Shown here: one piece after another, positions 6,543 through 12,031 of the stretch
How the letters are laid out: each line of letters begins with the position of its first letter
Position numbering within the stretch: position 1 is the stretch's first letter
IMG/VR virus record: IMGVR_UViG_3300046000_011647
Span: 1-49,764 of that record
Length of the DNA: 49,764 nt
Direction: 5' to 3' (one strand)
Origin: a virus
Notes under the pieces: generated by a model
What the model was told of the DNA's origin: nothing
The model's input: the letters and a program-made list of their open reading frames with translations, nothing else
The model's database searches: none
Program-made: the position numbers and the translations under genes

Positions 6543-6571
6543 CTTATATATCAGGTAGTAAGTTTTGTCAA
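6543..6571 (-). promoter_or_regulatory. Sigma70-like promoter for 6507 microprotein and downstream genes
   Basis: On the minus strand TTGACA (6566-6571) and TATAAG (6543-6548) are 17 bases apart. The predicted start lies around 6536, upstream of the microprotein and of the RQREY/DUF6745/repeat genes. Confidence 0.65.
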
Positions 6572-6579
6572 CCGTTTTT

Positions 6580-7533
6580 TTAGGCGTTTGCCATTTCGAT
6601 GGCAGTCTCTAGCGCCCGGGTCTTCATGTTACGACCATTGCCGTACCAAGCAGAGGTTAGACGAGAGTCTTGAGTGCGACCCATCAGATGATCAGCAGTA
6701 TAGGTCACCGTATTGAAGAGCTGCCAGAAGGATCCACGAGCAAAGTCTGCACCGGGCTGAGTATCGACCACGGACAGAGCAACCTTAGCATTCTTGCTAA
6801 GTTCCTTCTTAGCATCCGGACCACCAGCAACAGGGAACACACGCTTGAAGTAGTCGACCATATTCTCGTTGGTGTAGCGCTTGGTGCCGAGGAAAGCAGC
6901 CATTTCCTTATACTTAGCAAGCTTCTCTTGAGCAATACCAAGCATGAGCTTTACGTTGTCACCGTTGAACTCACGGCGATGACTAATCTTGACAAAGCGC
7001 TCGACCTTGGTGTTAAGAGAAAGCGTTAGGGTGTTATTGCAGACCACACGAATCGGAGTGAACCGAACGTCAGTGGAGAAGCCATACTTGTGGAAGTTGG
7101 TGAAGTGCAGATACGATTCGACCTCATCACCACCGAACAGGTCAAAGCCGTCCTTGACCTTAGCCAGAGCCCAGACAATCTGACCATCAGCCAGAGAGCC
7201 AGCGGTGTGCATTTCCATGTCACCCTCGGCGATGAAGTCGTTGAAGAATTCAAACGCTTCAGCGTTCTGCACCGGATTCCAGTCGTTCGACACGATGTCT
7301 AGAATCTTGTTGTCACTCTTACGGACAAGAGCCGAACGACCCACGTCGATGTTCTTACCACCGACCTTAGCATAGGCCTTGATCTTCTCAACTTCCCAGT
7401 TGATACCAGCAGCCTCAAGCATCTGATCTGGAGTAAGATCAGCAGGAACCTCACGGCCCAGACCATGCCACGGGGTTTCACCCACATATGCCATCTGAGC
7501 CTTGCCGTCAACCATTTCAATGTTGTGAGCCAT
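6580..7533 (-). CDS. DUF932 phage/plasmid-type protein
   Basis: The 317-residue product has the DUF932 signature: AYVGETPWHGLGREVP near residue 15, a KIKAYAKV...RSALVRKSDNKIL segment, VQNAEAFEFFNDF, ALAKVKDGFDL, and RVVCNNTLTLSL with a C-terminal helical part. DUF932 proteins are common in phages and plasmids; the biochemical role is unsettled. It has its own promoter (7566-7593) and an AT-rich 5' leader, and its sequence is noticeably GC-richer than the replication genes. Confidence 0.85.
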   Translation of the reverse strand: MAHNIEMVDGKAQMAYVGETPWHGLGREVPADLTPDQMLEAAGINWEVEKIKAYAKVGGKNIDVGRSALVRKSDNKILDIVSNDWNPVQNAEAFEFFNDFIAEGDMEMHTAGSLADGQIVWALAKVKDGFDLFGGDEVESYLHFTNFHKYGFSTDVRFTPIRVVCNNTLTLSLNTKVERFVKISHRREFNGDNVKLMLGIAQEKLAKYKEMAAFLGTKRYTNENMVDYFKRVFPVAGGPDAKKELSKNAKVALSVVDTQPGADFARGSFWQLFNTVTYTADHLMGRTQDSRLTSAWYGNGRNMKTRALETAIEMANA

Positions 7534-7565
7534 TTTTAAGTCTCCGTGTTTGTTTTGATAGTAGG

Positions 7566-7593
7566 ATTATATCTTAACTAGGTTTAAAGTCAA
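7566..7593 (-). promoter_or_regulatory. Sigma70-like promoter of the DUF932 gene
   Basis: TTGACT (7588-7593) and TATAAT (7566-7571) with a 16-base spacer on the minus strand. The -35 overlaps the TGA of the upstream small gene (7590), a packing also seen at 9635. Confidence 0.7.
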
Positions 7594-7766
7594 CCACTTT
7601 TTTCGGTTTTGAAGCCAGTGATAGGAGAGAATCCAGCAAGGACTTCACCCTTCTCGGTCATCAGCAGTGCCTCAAGGCATGCCCTCTCCATATAAGTCAG
7701 AGCTTGTTCCTTATTGGAAAAGTCCTTAGTATAACCAAAGTTGGTAAAACTAACCAGATACATCAT
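7590..7766 (-). CDS. Small hypothetical protein, 58 aa
   Basis: ATG 7766 (or 7763) to TGA 7590 encodes 58 residues: MMYLVSFTNFGYTKDFSNKE then a helix with ALTYMERACLEALLMTEKG and a terminal VLAGFSPITGF. It overlaps the stop of the repeat mini-gene by ATGA, so the two are probably translationally coupled and share promoter 7969-7996. No family recognised. Confidence 0.5.
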   Translation of the reverse strand: MMYLVSFTNFGYTKDFSNKEQALTYMERACLEALLMTEKGEVLAGFSPITGFKTEKSG

Positions 7767-7936
7767 TCTATCTCCATCAAGACTTGATAACAGATTTCAT
7801 TCCAGACTTGATTATAGACTTGATTATAGACTTGATCAAAGATTTGATCCTGGACTTGATTCAAGGCTTGATTATAAACTTTTTTATCCACTTGACCCAT
7901 GACTGAACCCAAGACTTGATTCTTAACTTTTTCCAT
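7763..7936 (-). CDS. Tetrapeptide-repeat mini-protein, third locus
   Basis: ATG 7936 to TGA 7763 encodes 57 residues. The N-terminus is a decayed repeat (KNQVLGSVMGQVDKKV) and the middle is canonical (NQVQDQIFDQVYNQVYNQV). The gene has its own strong promoter and sits at the head of a two-gene unit. It is separate from the 3.6-5.1 kb arrays, so the repeat has dispersed within the genome. Confidence 0.5.
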   Translation of the reverse strand: MEKVKNQVLGSVMGQVDKKVYNQALNQVQDQIFDQVYNQVYNQVWNEICYQVLMEIE

Positions 7937-7968
7937 AACCTTATACCATCATTATTTGGTCACTAACC

Positions 7969-7996
7969 ATTATACCAGGTTATGGAAAAAAGTCAA
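7969..7996 (-). promoter_or_regulatory. Sigma70-like promoter flanked by inverted repeat
   Basis: TTGACT (7991-7996) and TATAAT (7969-7974) are 16 bases apart on the minus strand. A 10-bp inverted repeat, TTCCATAACC (7931-7940) and GGTTATGGAA (7979-7988), brackets the -10 and predicted start, and TTATACCA is directly repeated at 7941 and 7970, so a repressor operator is possible. Confidence 0.65.
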
Positions 7997-8001
7997 TAGG
8001 C

Positions 8002-8175
8002 TTATGCACCGACAAAGCGGGAAATCACCGAGACTTCCTCTGAGGTCAGCTGAGCCTCAAACGGCCCTTGGTGCGCCAGACGGTCGGCGGCCCGGGCAAC
8101 CTCATTAGAGGCCACATCGTCCTTGGTGGTCTTGGCGAAGGCGTACATACGGGACAGAACGGTCGAGATATCCAT
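8002..8175 (-). CDS. Small early protein, 57 aa
   Basis: The start is ATG 8175 (MDISTVLSRMYAFAK...), preceded by AAGGAG and by its own promoter; longer upstream frames run through that promoter and are not real. The 57-residue product is helical with an acidic LTSEEVSVISRFVGA end. Function unknown; the single-gene promoter and GC-rich codon usage match the other early genes around it. Confidence 0.65.
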   Translation of the reverse strand: MDISTVLSRMYAFAKTTKDDVASNEVARAADRLAHQGPFEAQLTSEEVSVISRFVGA

Positions 8176-8202
8176 GTTGGTAGTCTCCTTGTTATAACTT
8201 AA

Positions 8203-8231
8203 CTTATATCTTAATCTGGAATTAAAGTCAA
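8203..8231 (-). promoter_or_regulatory. Early promoter, TTGACTTTAAT family
   Basis: TTGACT (8226-8231), 17-base spacer, TATAAG (8203-8208). Nearly identical over about 30 bases to the promoter at 8498-8526, including the spacer TTAAT...CAGATTAAGA, so the spacer may also be recognised. Confidence 0.8.
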
Positions 8232-8236
8232 CCCAC

Positions 8237-8461
8237 TCAGTCGAGATAGGACGGCTTTTCCGTCCGGCTCCACTTCTTATGCTTCTTGCGGCCGGGAGCA
8301 CCGTCGTAGTACCCATCGGTGCCGAACGATGTGGAGCCGTACTCCTCAAGATTGGTCTTCCGCAGATCGCCCTTGCGGTACTTGTCACGGGAGGTGTGGT
8401 AGCGCCCATCGGATGCCATGGTCACGTTGGTCTTGGCCTTGTCGCCGGAAAATTCGGTCAT
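8237..8461 (-). CDS. Small basic early protein, 74 aa
   Basis: The start is ATG 8461 (MTEFSGDKAKTNVTMASDGR), just downstream of a strong promoter; longer frames cross the promoter. The 74 residues are hydrophilic and basic, with Lys/Arg clusters (GRKKHKKWSR near the C-terminus) and Gly/Tyr-rich GTDGYYDGAPG, so it is likely disordered and may bind nucleic acid. Unknown function. Confidence 0.6.
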   Translation of the reverse strand: MTEFSGDKAKTNVTMASDGRYHTSRDKYRKGDLRKTNLEEYGSTSFGTDGYYDGAPGRKKHKKWSRTEKPSYLD

Positions 8462-8497
8462 TGTAGGTCTTTCGTTGGTGTTGTTGGTATGACTTAA

Positions 8498-8526
8498 CTT
8501 ATATCTTAATCTGAGATTAAAGTCAA
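8498..8526 (-). promoter_or_regulatory. Early promoter, TTGACTTTAAT family
   Basis: TTGACT (8521-8526), 17-base spacer, TATAAG (8498-8503) on the minus strand, with the same extended sequence as 8203-8231. Confidence 0.8.
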
Positions 8527-8534
8527 TAGGTAAT

Positions 8535-8780
8535 TTAGCGAGGGTTGTAAATTTTGTCAAAAAGATCTTTGCCGAGAGCTTTTTTAGCATCACGCTTGGT
8601 ATAGATATCAATCTCAGTTACATCATGACCAAGATCTTTAAGCACACGAATGGCGTTGATTCTAAAGTAACTGCTATAAACTTTGGGTTCTTTACCATCG
8701 GCCATAACCACATACACTTTATAGTCAAGGTTACCATGTGAGAAAGATTTGTTTCTGAGGTCATAGACCGTGATGGTCAT
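8535..8780 (-). CDS. Small early protein, 81 aa (left divergent gene)
   Basis: The chosen start is ATG 8780 (MTITVYDLRNKS), preceded by AAGGA; the in-frame ATG at 8798 lies at the predicted transcription start. The 81-residue product looks alpha/beta: VYDLRNK, YKVYVVMADGKEPKVYSSYF, then INAIRVLKDLGHDVTEIDIYT. Its promoter and leader mirror those of the + strand gene at 9278. Function unknown. Confidence 0.65.
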   Translation of the reverse strand: MTITVYDLRNKSFSHGNLDYKVYVVMADGKEPKVYSSYFRINAIRVLKDLGHDVTEIDIYTKRDAKKALGKDLFDKIYNPR

Positions 8781-8804
8781 GTTCGTTTCCTTCATCATAG
8801 TCTC

Positions 8805-8833
8805 TTTATAACCCCATATGAGATAAAAGTAAA
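8805..8833 (-). promoter_or_regulatory. Left divergent promoter
   Basis: TTTACT (8828-8833), 17-base spacer, TATAAA (8805-8810), followed by AGAGACTATGATGAA. The + strand promoter at 9225-9253 has the same core and leader, so one is a copy of the other. Confidence 0.75.
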
Positions 8834-8918
8834 CCCCTGCTTTGTCAATGGGTTAGGCTTAAGTCATTGATATGATTGAGGAAAAAAATTGCATTTTTTT
8901 GAAAAAAGTTTGAGTCCT

Positions 8919-9048
8919 AATGATATCAATGGGTTAGGATGGCAACCGTGCTCTAGTCGTGCTAGGTGGTCCTAGCGGTATGATAACCCATCCACAGTGG
9001 CTTAGACTGCCGAGAACCGTCGTGAGCACCTAACCCATTGATATCATT
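8919..9048. other. Inverted-repeat element A (20-bp arms)
   Basis: AATGATATCAATGGGTTAGG (8919-8938) is the exact reverse complement of 9029-9048, enclosing 90 bases. Inside are a perfect 6-bp hairpin GCTAGG-TGGT-CCTAGC (8961-8976), a CAGT/ACTG stem (8995-9009) and a GGATGG/CCATCC pairing (8937-8942 with 8988-8993). No coding frame was found. It could be a structured RNA, a replication origin cruciform or a regulatory site. Confidence 0.75.
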
Positions 9049-9065
9049 GACTTTTATAAAACTGC

Positions 9066-9187
9066 TAACCTATTGAAAAGATTAGGTTTTACCATCTTGA
9101 GTGCGGTGAGCAGGTCCATGACCGATGGTCGATCGAAAAAAGTTTTGGTGCACCGAAAAAAGTTTTTATAATCTTTTCAATAGGTTA
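9066..9187. other. Inverted-repeat element B (19-bp arms)
   Basis: The 19-base arm TAACCTATTGAAAAGATTA (9066-9084) pairs perfectly with 9169-9187. The interior has ACCATC/GATGGT (9091-9096 with 9124-9129) closing over GGTC-CAT-GACC, and two direct copies of CGAAAAAAGTTTT (9134 and 9154, period 20) separated by the palindrome GGTGCACC. A third GAAAAAAGTTT is at 8901. Iteron-like copies beside long inverted repeats resemble a replication or transcription control region. Confidence 0.75.
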
Positions 9188-9224
9188 AGGCGTCTACCTG
9201 GCTAACCCATTGATATCCTTAGGA

Positions 9225-9253
9225 TTGACTTTTATCTTGGGTGGTGGTATAAA
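9225..9253 (+). promoter_or_regulatory. Right divergent promoter
   Basis: TTGACT (9225-9230), 17-base spacer beginning TTTATC, TATAAA (9248-9253), then AGAGACTATGATGAA. It matches the left divergent promoter. Confidence 0.8.
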
Positions 9254-9277
9254 GAGACTATGATGAATGAGGTAGAC

Positions 9278-9508
9278 ATGATCATTACCGCCTCCGACGT
9301 GACCGAACACAAGGTGCACTGCTTCAGCGCTGAAGCCTCTGAGCTGCGCATGCGCCCGGGTGAATGGCCCAACAGCATCAGGACCACTCTGGGTAACAAG
9401 CAGCCCTTTCTCCGTATAAGCGCTAAGATGACACCTGGTGGCGACCTCGGCGCTATGCTGTATCAGCAGAGCATGGGTTGCATCACCCTCACAATCTGGA
9501 ATGACTGA
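9278..9508 (+). CDS. Small early protein, 76 aa (right divergent gene)
   Basis: ATG 9278 (MIITASDVTEHK) has GAGGT five bases upstream; the earlier in-frame ATG 9260 falls at the predicted transcription start. The product is beta-rich with EHKVHCFSAEASELRMRPGE and a C-terminal LYQQSMGCITLTIWND. GC-rich codons. Function unknown. Confidence 0.6.
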   Translation: MIITASDVTEHKVHCFSAEASELRMRPGEWPNSIRTTLGNKQPFLRISAKMTPGGDLGAMLYQQSMGCITLTIWND

Positions 9509-9515
9509 AAGGTTA

Positions 9516-9638
9516 ATGAACATATCCTATCCCGACGATTTTGACCTCGAGGTTTCCTGTGAGGAAGCTTACGAGCCGACCGCTGCCGACCTTGCTGAAT
9601 ACGAAGAATACCTCTCCACCATCGAAAATAACGGTTGA
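9516..9638 (+). CDS. Small acidic protein, 40 aa
   Basis: ATG 9516, preceded by GAAAGG, gives a 40-residue very acidic protein (MNISYPDDFDLEVSCEEAYE...). An upstream ATG at 9501 overlaps the previous gene and has no ribosome binding site. Small acidic early proteins are often inhibitors of host nucleic-acid-binding proteins or DNA mimics, but nothing specific is visible here. Confidence 0.5.
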   Translation: MNISYPDDFDLEVSCEEAYEPTAADLAEYEEYLSTIENNG

Positions 9639-9663
9639 CTTTAATCCCAATCTGGGATAAGGT
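9635..9663 (+). promoter_or_regulatory. Early promoter of the AAA ATPase gene
   Basis: TTGACTTTAATCCCA begins at 9635 as in the minus-strand early promoters; the -10 is weaker (GATAAG at 9656 or TAAGGT at 9658). The -35 overlaps the stop of the upstream acidic gene. Confidence 0.55.
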
Positions 9664-9689
9664 TTGCTTATACACAAAAGGACACTGAC

Positions 9690-10565
9690 ATGCCCCGTGG
9701 CGTTCCGAAAAATGGCTACCGTAAGACCCGCACCGCTAAGACGGACAAGATGGACAAGATCATGAACGTGGTTCAGCCCTCTGAGCCCGTTATCGTTGAG
9801 ACTGACGAGGAAATTGAGCAGAAGCTCAACGACCGTTTTGAAATCCTCTCCGACATGGCAAATGCAGCCATCGACGGTGACGTTCGTGCGCTGATCGTGT
9901 CCGGTCCTGCCGGTCTCGGCAAGTCGTTCACCGTCGAGAAGGCGCTCGAGGCATGGGATCCCAATGCCACCTCCCATCGTATCGTGAAGGGCTACGTCAA
10001 GGCTCCGGCACTTTACAAGCTGCTGTATCAGCATCGTACTGCTGGTTCGGTGCTCGTGTTTGACGATGCCGACGATGTGTTCCTTGACGAGACTGCCATC
10101 GGTCTGCTCAAGGCCGCTCTGGACACTACCGACAAGCGCATCATCTCGTATATGACCGAGGGTACGCTGATTGACGATGAGTCGGCCGAGCGCATGCCCA
10201 AGAGCTTTCAGTTCGATGGTACCGTGATCTTTATTACCAACTACGATTTTGACGCCATGATTGACCGTGGGTCCCGGCTTGCGCCGCATCTTTCGGCTCT
10301 TGTGTCTCGTGCTCATTATATCGACCTGGCAATGAAGAATCAGCGTGACTACCTCATCCGTATCCGTCAGGTGGTACGTGGTGGTCTGCTGCAGAATATC
10401 GGCCTGGATGCTACTGCTCAGGCCGATGTGCTCAACTTCATCGAAAAGAATGCAACCCGACTCCGTGAGCTCTCTCTCCGTGTGGCTCTTAAGATTGGTA
10501 TCCTTCGCCGTAAGAATGATGCCAATTGGATGAAGCGTGCCATTGTCACTTGCTGCAAAAACTAA
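9690..10565 (+). CDS. AAA+ ATPase
   Basis: The 291-residue protein has a basic N-terminus (RKTRTAKTDKMDK), Walker A GPAGLGKS at residues 72-79, Walker B VLVFDDAD at 121-128, a sensor-1 FITNYD near 181-186 and an Arg-finger candidate SRAHYID around 206-212. This layout fits AAA+ ATPases that act as loaders or remodelers. The position beside a possible origin and the early promoter suggest a DNA replication or takeover role (inference). AAAGGACA precedes the ATG. GC-rich codon use differs from the gp43/UvsX block. Confidence 0.8.
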   Translation: MPRGVPKNGYRKTRTAKTDKMDKIMNVVQPSEPVIVETDEEIEQKLNDRFEILSDMANAAIDGDVRALIVSGPAGLGKSFTVEKALEAWDPNATSHRIVKGYVKAPALYKLLYQHRTAGSVLVFDDADDVFLDETAIGLLKAALDTTDKRIISYMTEGTLIDDESAERMPKSFQFDGTVIFITNYDFDAMIDRGSRLAPHLSALVSRAHYIDLAMKNQRDYLIRIRQVVRGGLLQNIGLDATAQADVLNFIEKNATRLRELSLRVALKIGILRRKNDANWMKRAIVTCCKN

Positions 10566-10569
10566 ACCT

Positions 10570-10752
10570 ATGGTTGGAGCTAAATATAATCTTAAAACTA
10601 AACTTTTAATGAGTGCTGGCAATAAAATATATATGAATGTAAGTCAACGATGTATGCGTGATGTCGCCGATAAAACATATGATATAACTTGGTCTATATT
10701 CCAAAATCAGATTGCACATCTTATAAAGGGTGAAATAAATGAACGAGAATGA
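10570..10752 (+). CDS. Small hypothetical protein, 60 aa
   Basis: ATG 10570, four bases after the ATPase stop, gives 60 residues: MVGAKYNLKTKLLMSAGNKI then YMNVSQRCMRDVADKTYDIT and a helical end. No clear ribosome binding site, so coupling to the ATPase gene is likely. Composition returns to AT-rich here, marking the right edge of the GC-rich module. Confidence 0.45.
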   Translation: MVGAKYNLKTKLLMSAGNKIYMNVSQRCMRDVADKTYDITWSIFQNQIAHLIKGEINERE

Positions 10753-10798
10753 TGTCGGCATCATCATGACAAACGCCATTGATAATTTAAATGAATAG
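10739..10798 (+). CDS. Possible 19-residue peptide
   Basis: ATG 10739 to TAG 10796-10798 encodes MNENDVGIIMTNAIDNLNE. AAAGGG is eight bases upstream, and the gene overlaps both the preceding gene and the start of the repeat gene. It may serve as a coupling leader for the repeat gene. Confidence 0.3.
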   Translation: MNENDVGIIMTNAIDNLNE

Positions 10799-11087
10799 AG
10801 TCTCGGATCAAGTCTTGCGCCAAGTCGAAGATCAAATCAGTGATCAAGCCTGGAATCAAATCTGGCATCAAGTCAGGAATCAAGTCGACAATCAAATCAG
10901 TGATCAAGCCTGGAATCAAATCTGGCATCAAGTCAGGAATCAAGTCTATGATCAAATATATGATGAAGTATGGGATGAAATTGAAAATCACTCTTCAAGA
11001 CGTCTTAGGGTTGAGATTCGAAATAATGTCTCACCATTTTTTTTGAATCAAATTTCACTTGAAGTTTATTATCAAATTAGGAATTAA
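10791..11087 (+). CDS. Tetrapeptide-repeat protein on the + strand, 98 aa
   Basis: ATG 10791 encodes 98 residues. Residues 4-62 are repeat units (SDQVLRQVEDQISDQAWNQI...), followed by a non-repeat C-terminus (SSRRLRVEIRNNVSPFF) and a short return of repeat-like spacing (LNQISLEVYYQIRN). A 60-bp segment is duplicated in tandem, so expansion is recent. It is the longest repeat protein in the window and lies opposite in strand to the others. Confidence 0.6.
   Translation: MNRVSDQVLRQVEDQISDQAWNQIWHQVRNQVDNQISDQAWNQIWHQVRNQVYDQIYDEVWDEIENHSSRRLRVEIRNNVSPFFLNQISLEVYYQIRN
10831..10946 (+). repeat. 60-bp tandem duplication inside the repeat gene
   Basis: A 56-base segment at 10831-10886 is repeated exactly at 10891-10946 (period 60 bp, five tetrapeptides). 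Exact identity contrasts with the diverged 12-bp units elsewhere. Confidence 0.9.
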
Positions 11088-11089
11088 AA

Positions 11090-11365
11090 GTGTACAATGA
11101 ATGTCAAGATTGTGATAGAATGGATTGCAGAGATCGTGGATGCATAGCGCCTACTTCTGCATCCAATTCTAGTAAGATTAATCATGAGTATACAAAAAGA
11201 CCACGTGTAAAAATACCCAAATCACGTGACTTATATGAAGGATCATATACTTTAAATGCATCTAAAAAAGCTAAAGAAGAAGCAGAGAAAACATTGTTAA
11301 ACAGCGCTATGAGTAAACTTAGTAAGGAAGAACTTGAAGTACTAAAAAGAAACTTAAACAAGTAA
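11090..11365 (+). CDS. Hypothetical protein with Cys/Asp-rich N-terminus, 91 aa
   Basis: The start is GTG 11090 (TAGGAAT about 8 bases upstream). The first 18 residues carry four Cys (YNECQDCDRMDCRDRGC), a possible metal-binding knuckle; the C-terminal half is a Lys/Glu-rich helix (SKKAKEEAEKTLLNSAMSKL). It is the last gene of the + strand unit and ends at an intrinsic terminator. Not recognised. Confidence 0.6.
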   Translation: MYNECQDCDRMDCRDRGCIAPTSASNSSKINHEYTKRPRVKIPKSRDLYEGSYTLNASKKAKEEAEKTLLNSAMSKLSKEELEVLKRNLNK

Positions 11366-11391
11366 GGGGAAGCAATGCTTCCCCTTTTTTT
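11366..11391 (+). terminator. Intrinsic terminator ending the + strand unit
   Basis: GGGGAAGC (11366-11373), loop AAT, GCTTCCCC (11377-11384), then seven T. It separates the + unit from the convergent minus-strand operon. Confidence 0.9.
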
Positions 11392-12028
11392 AGTTGAAAA
11401 GTTCTAGAACTTTATCCTTATAGTCATCTCGATTCTTTATAAAAGTTTGAACTTCATAGTCATCATTTGATATAATAATGACTATTTGCGGGAACTTTAA
11501 ATTGGTCAACTCTTCAGCCATCATAGAGTAAATGGTTGCTTGTAGAAAATAGTTTTGAATCCACTCTTCTTTCTTCTCTTTTCTAGAAGTCTTAAAATCT
11601 ACAATAGAATTTACGCCATTATATTCTGCTAATAAATCTGAAGTACCAGCTGTGTTTAGTTTCTTTGAATATAATGCCGCTTCAACTCCATATACTTTAT
11701 TGATATTTTTATCAAGAATTGGCTTAATGGTATTAAAGGTCATCATATTAAATGGCATGACTTTACGAGAATCAATGACGTCATTCATTAAGTAGTCTTC
11801 ACAAAGTTTGTGTACGGCAGAACCTCTTGTGGCTGCTTGTCTGGAAATCTGTTCGGCTTTTTCTACACCAACTTTTGCTTTCCAGAGTTCTAATCCGGAT
11901 TTATCTAACTTTTCACCTAATACTGTAGTGACGGAAGGAAATACTCCATCTGGTGTGATGTAGTATCTCTTTCCGTCTTTTTCAGTACGCTCTAGTGTAG
12001 CTAGATTTAGTAATTCATGAATGAACAT
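11390..12028 (-). CDS. PD-(D/E)XK exonuclease of the RecB/Cas4 type
   Basis: The 212-residue product has FPSVTTVLG near 30, RGSAVHKLCEDYL near 69-81, GVEAALYSKKLNTAGTSDLLAEYN with Asp in GTSD, and VDFKTSRKEK with the D-x-K pair about residues 143-152, followed by QATIYSMM (motif QxxxY). This is the order expected for RecB-family PD-(D/E)XK nucleases carried by many T4-like phages. It overlaps the terminator of the + unit by two bases. Confidence 0.8.
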   Translation of the reverse strand: MFIHELLNLATLERTEKDGKRYYITPDGVFPSVTTVLGEKLDKSGLELWKAKVGVEKAEQISRQAATRGSAVHKLCEDYLMNDVIDSRKVMPFNMMTFNTIKPILDKNINKVYGVEAALYSKKLNTAGTSDLLAEYNGVNSIVDFKTSRKEKKEEWIQNYFLQATIYSMMAEELTNLKFPQIVIIISNDDYEVQTFIKNRDDYKDKVLELFN

Positions 12029-12031
12029 TAT

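Larger units (their letters stand above)
8781..9277. promoter_or_regulatory. Divergent control region, no genes
   Basis: About 500 bases hold no convincing gene. The region contains both divergent promoters, elements A and B, an A/T homopolymer-rich stretch (8881-8911), and four copies of TAACCCATTGA: two minus-oriented (about 8847-8857 and 8925-8937) and two plus-oriented (9031-9041 and 9203-9213). The outer copies sit just upstream of each -35. All genes on the left are minus strand and those on the right plus strand, as expected for an origin or master early control region. Confidence 0.7.

Noticed and set aside
6255-6716. + strand 153-codon frame
   Set aside because: It crosses the promoter, microprotein and ends of two well-supported minus-strand genes, with no start signals.
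8002-8409. 135-residue version of the 8175 gene and the 124-residue version of the 8461 gene
   Set aside because: Both extensions read through the strong promoters and leaders; start codons with ribosome binding sites lie downstream.
9513-10622. 369-codon open frame antisense to the AAA ATPase
   Set aside because: It is the complement of a GC-rich coding sequence with few A/T-ending codons, spans several genes, has no ribosome binding site or domain pattern, and contradicts the + strand Walker motifs.
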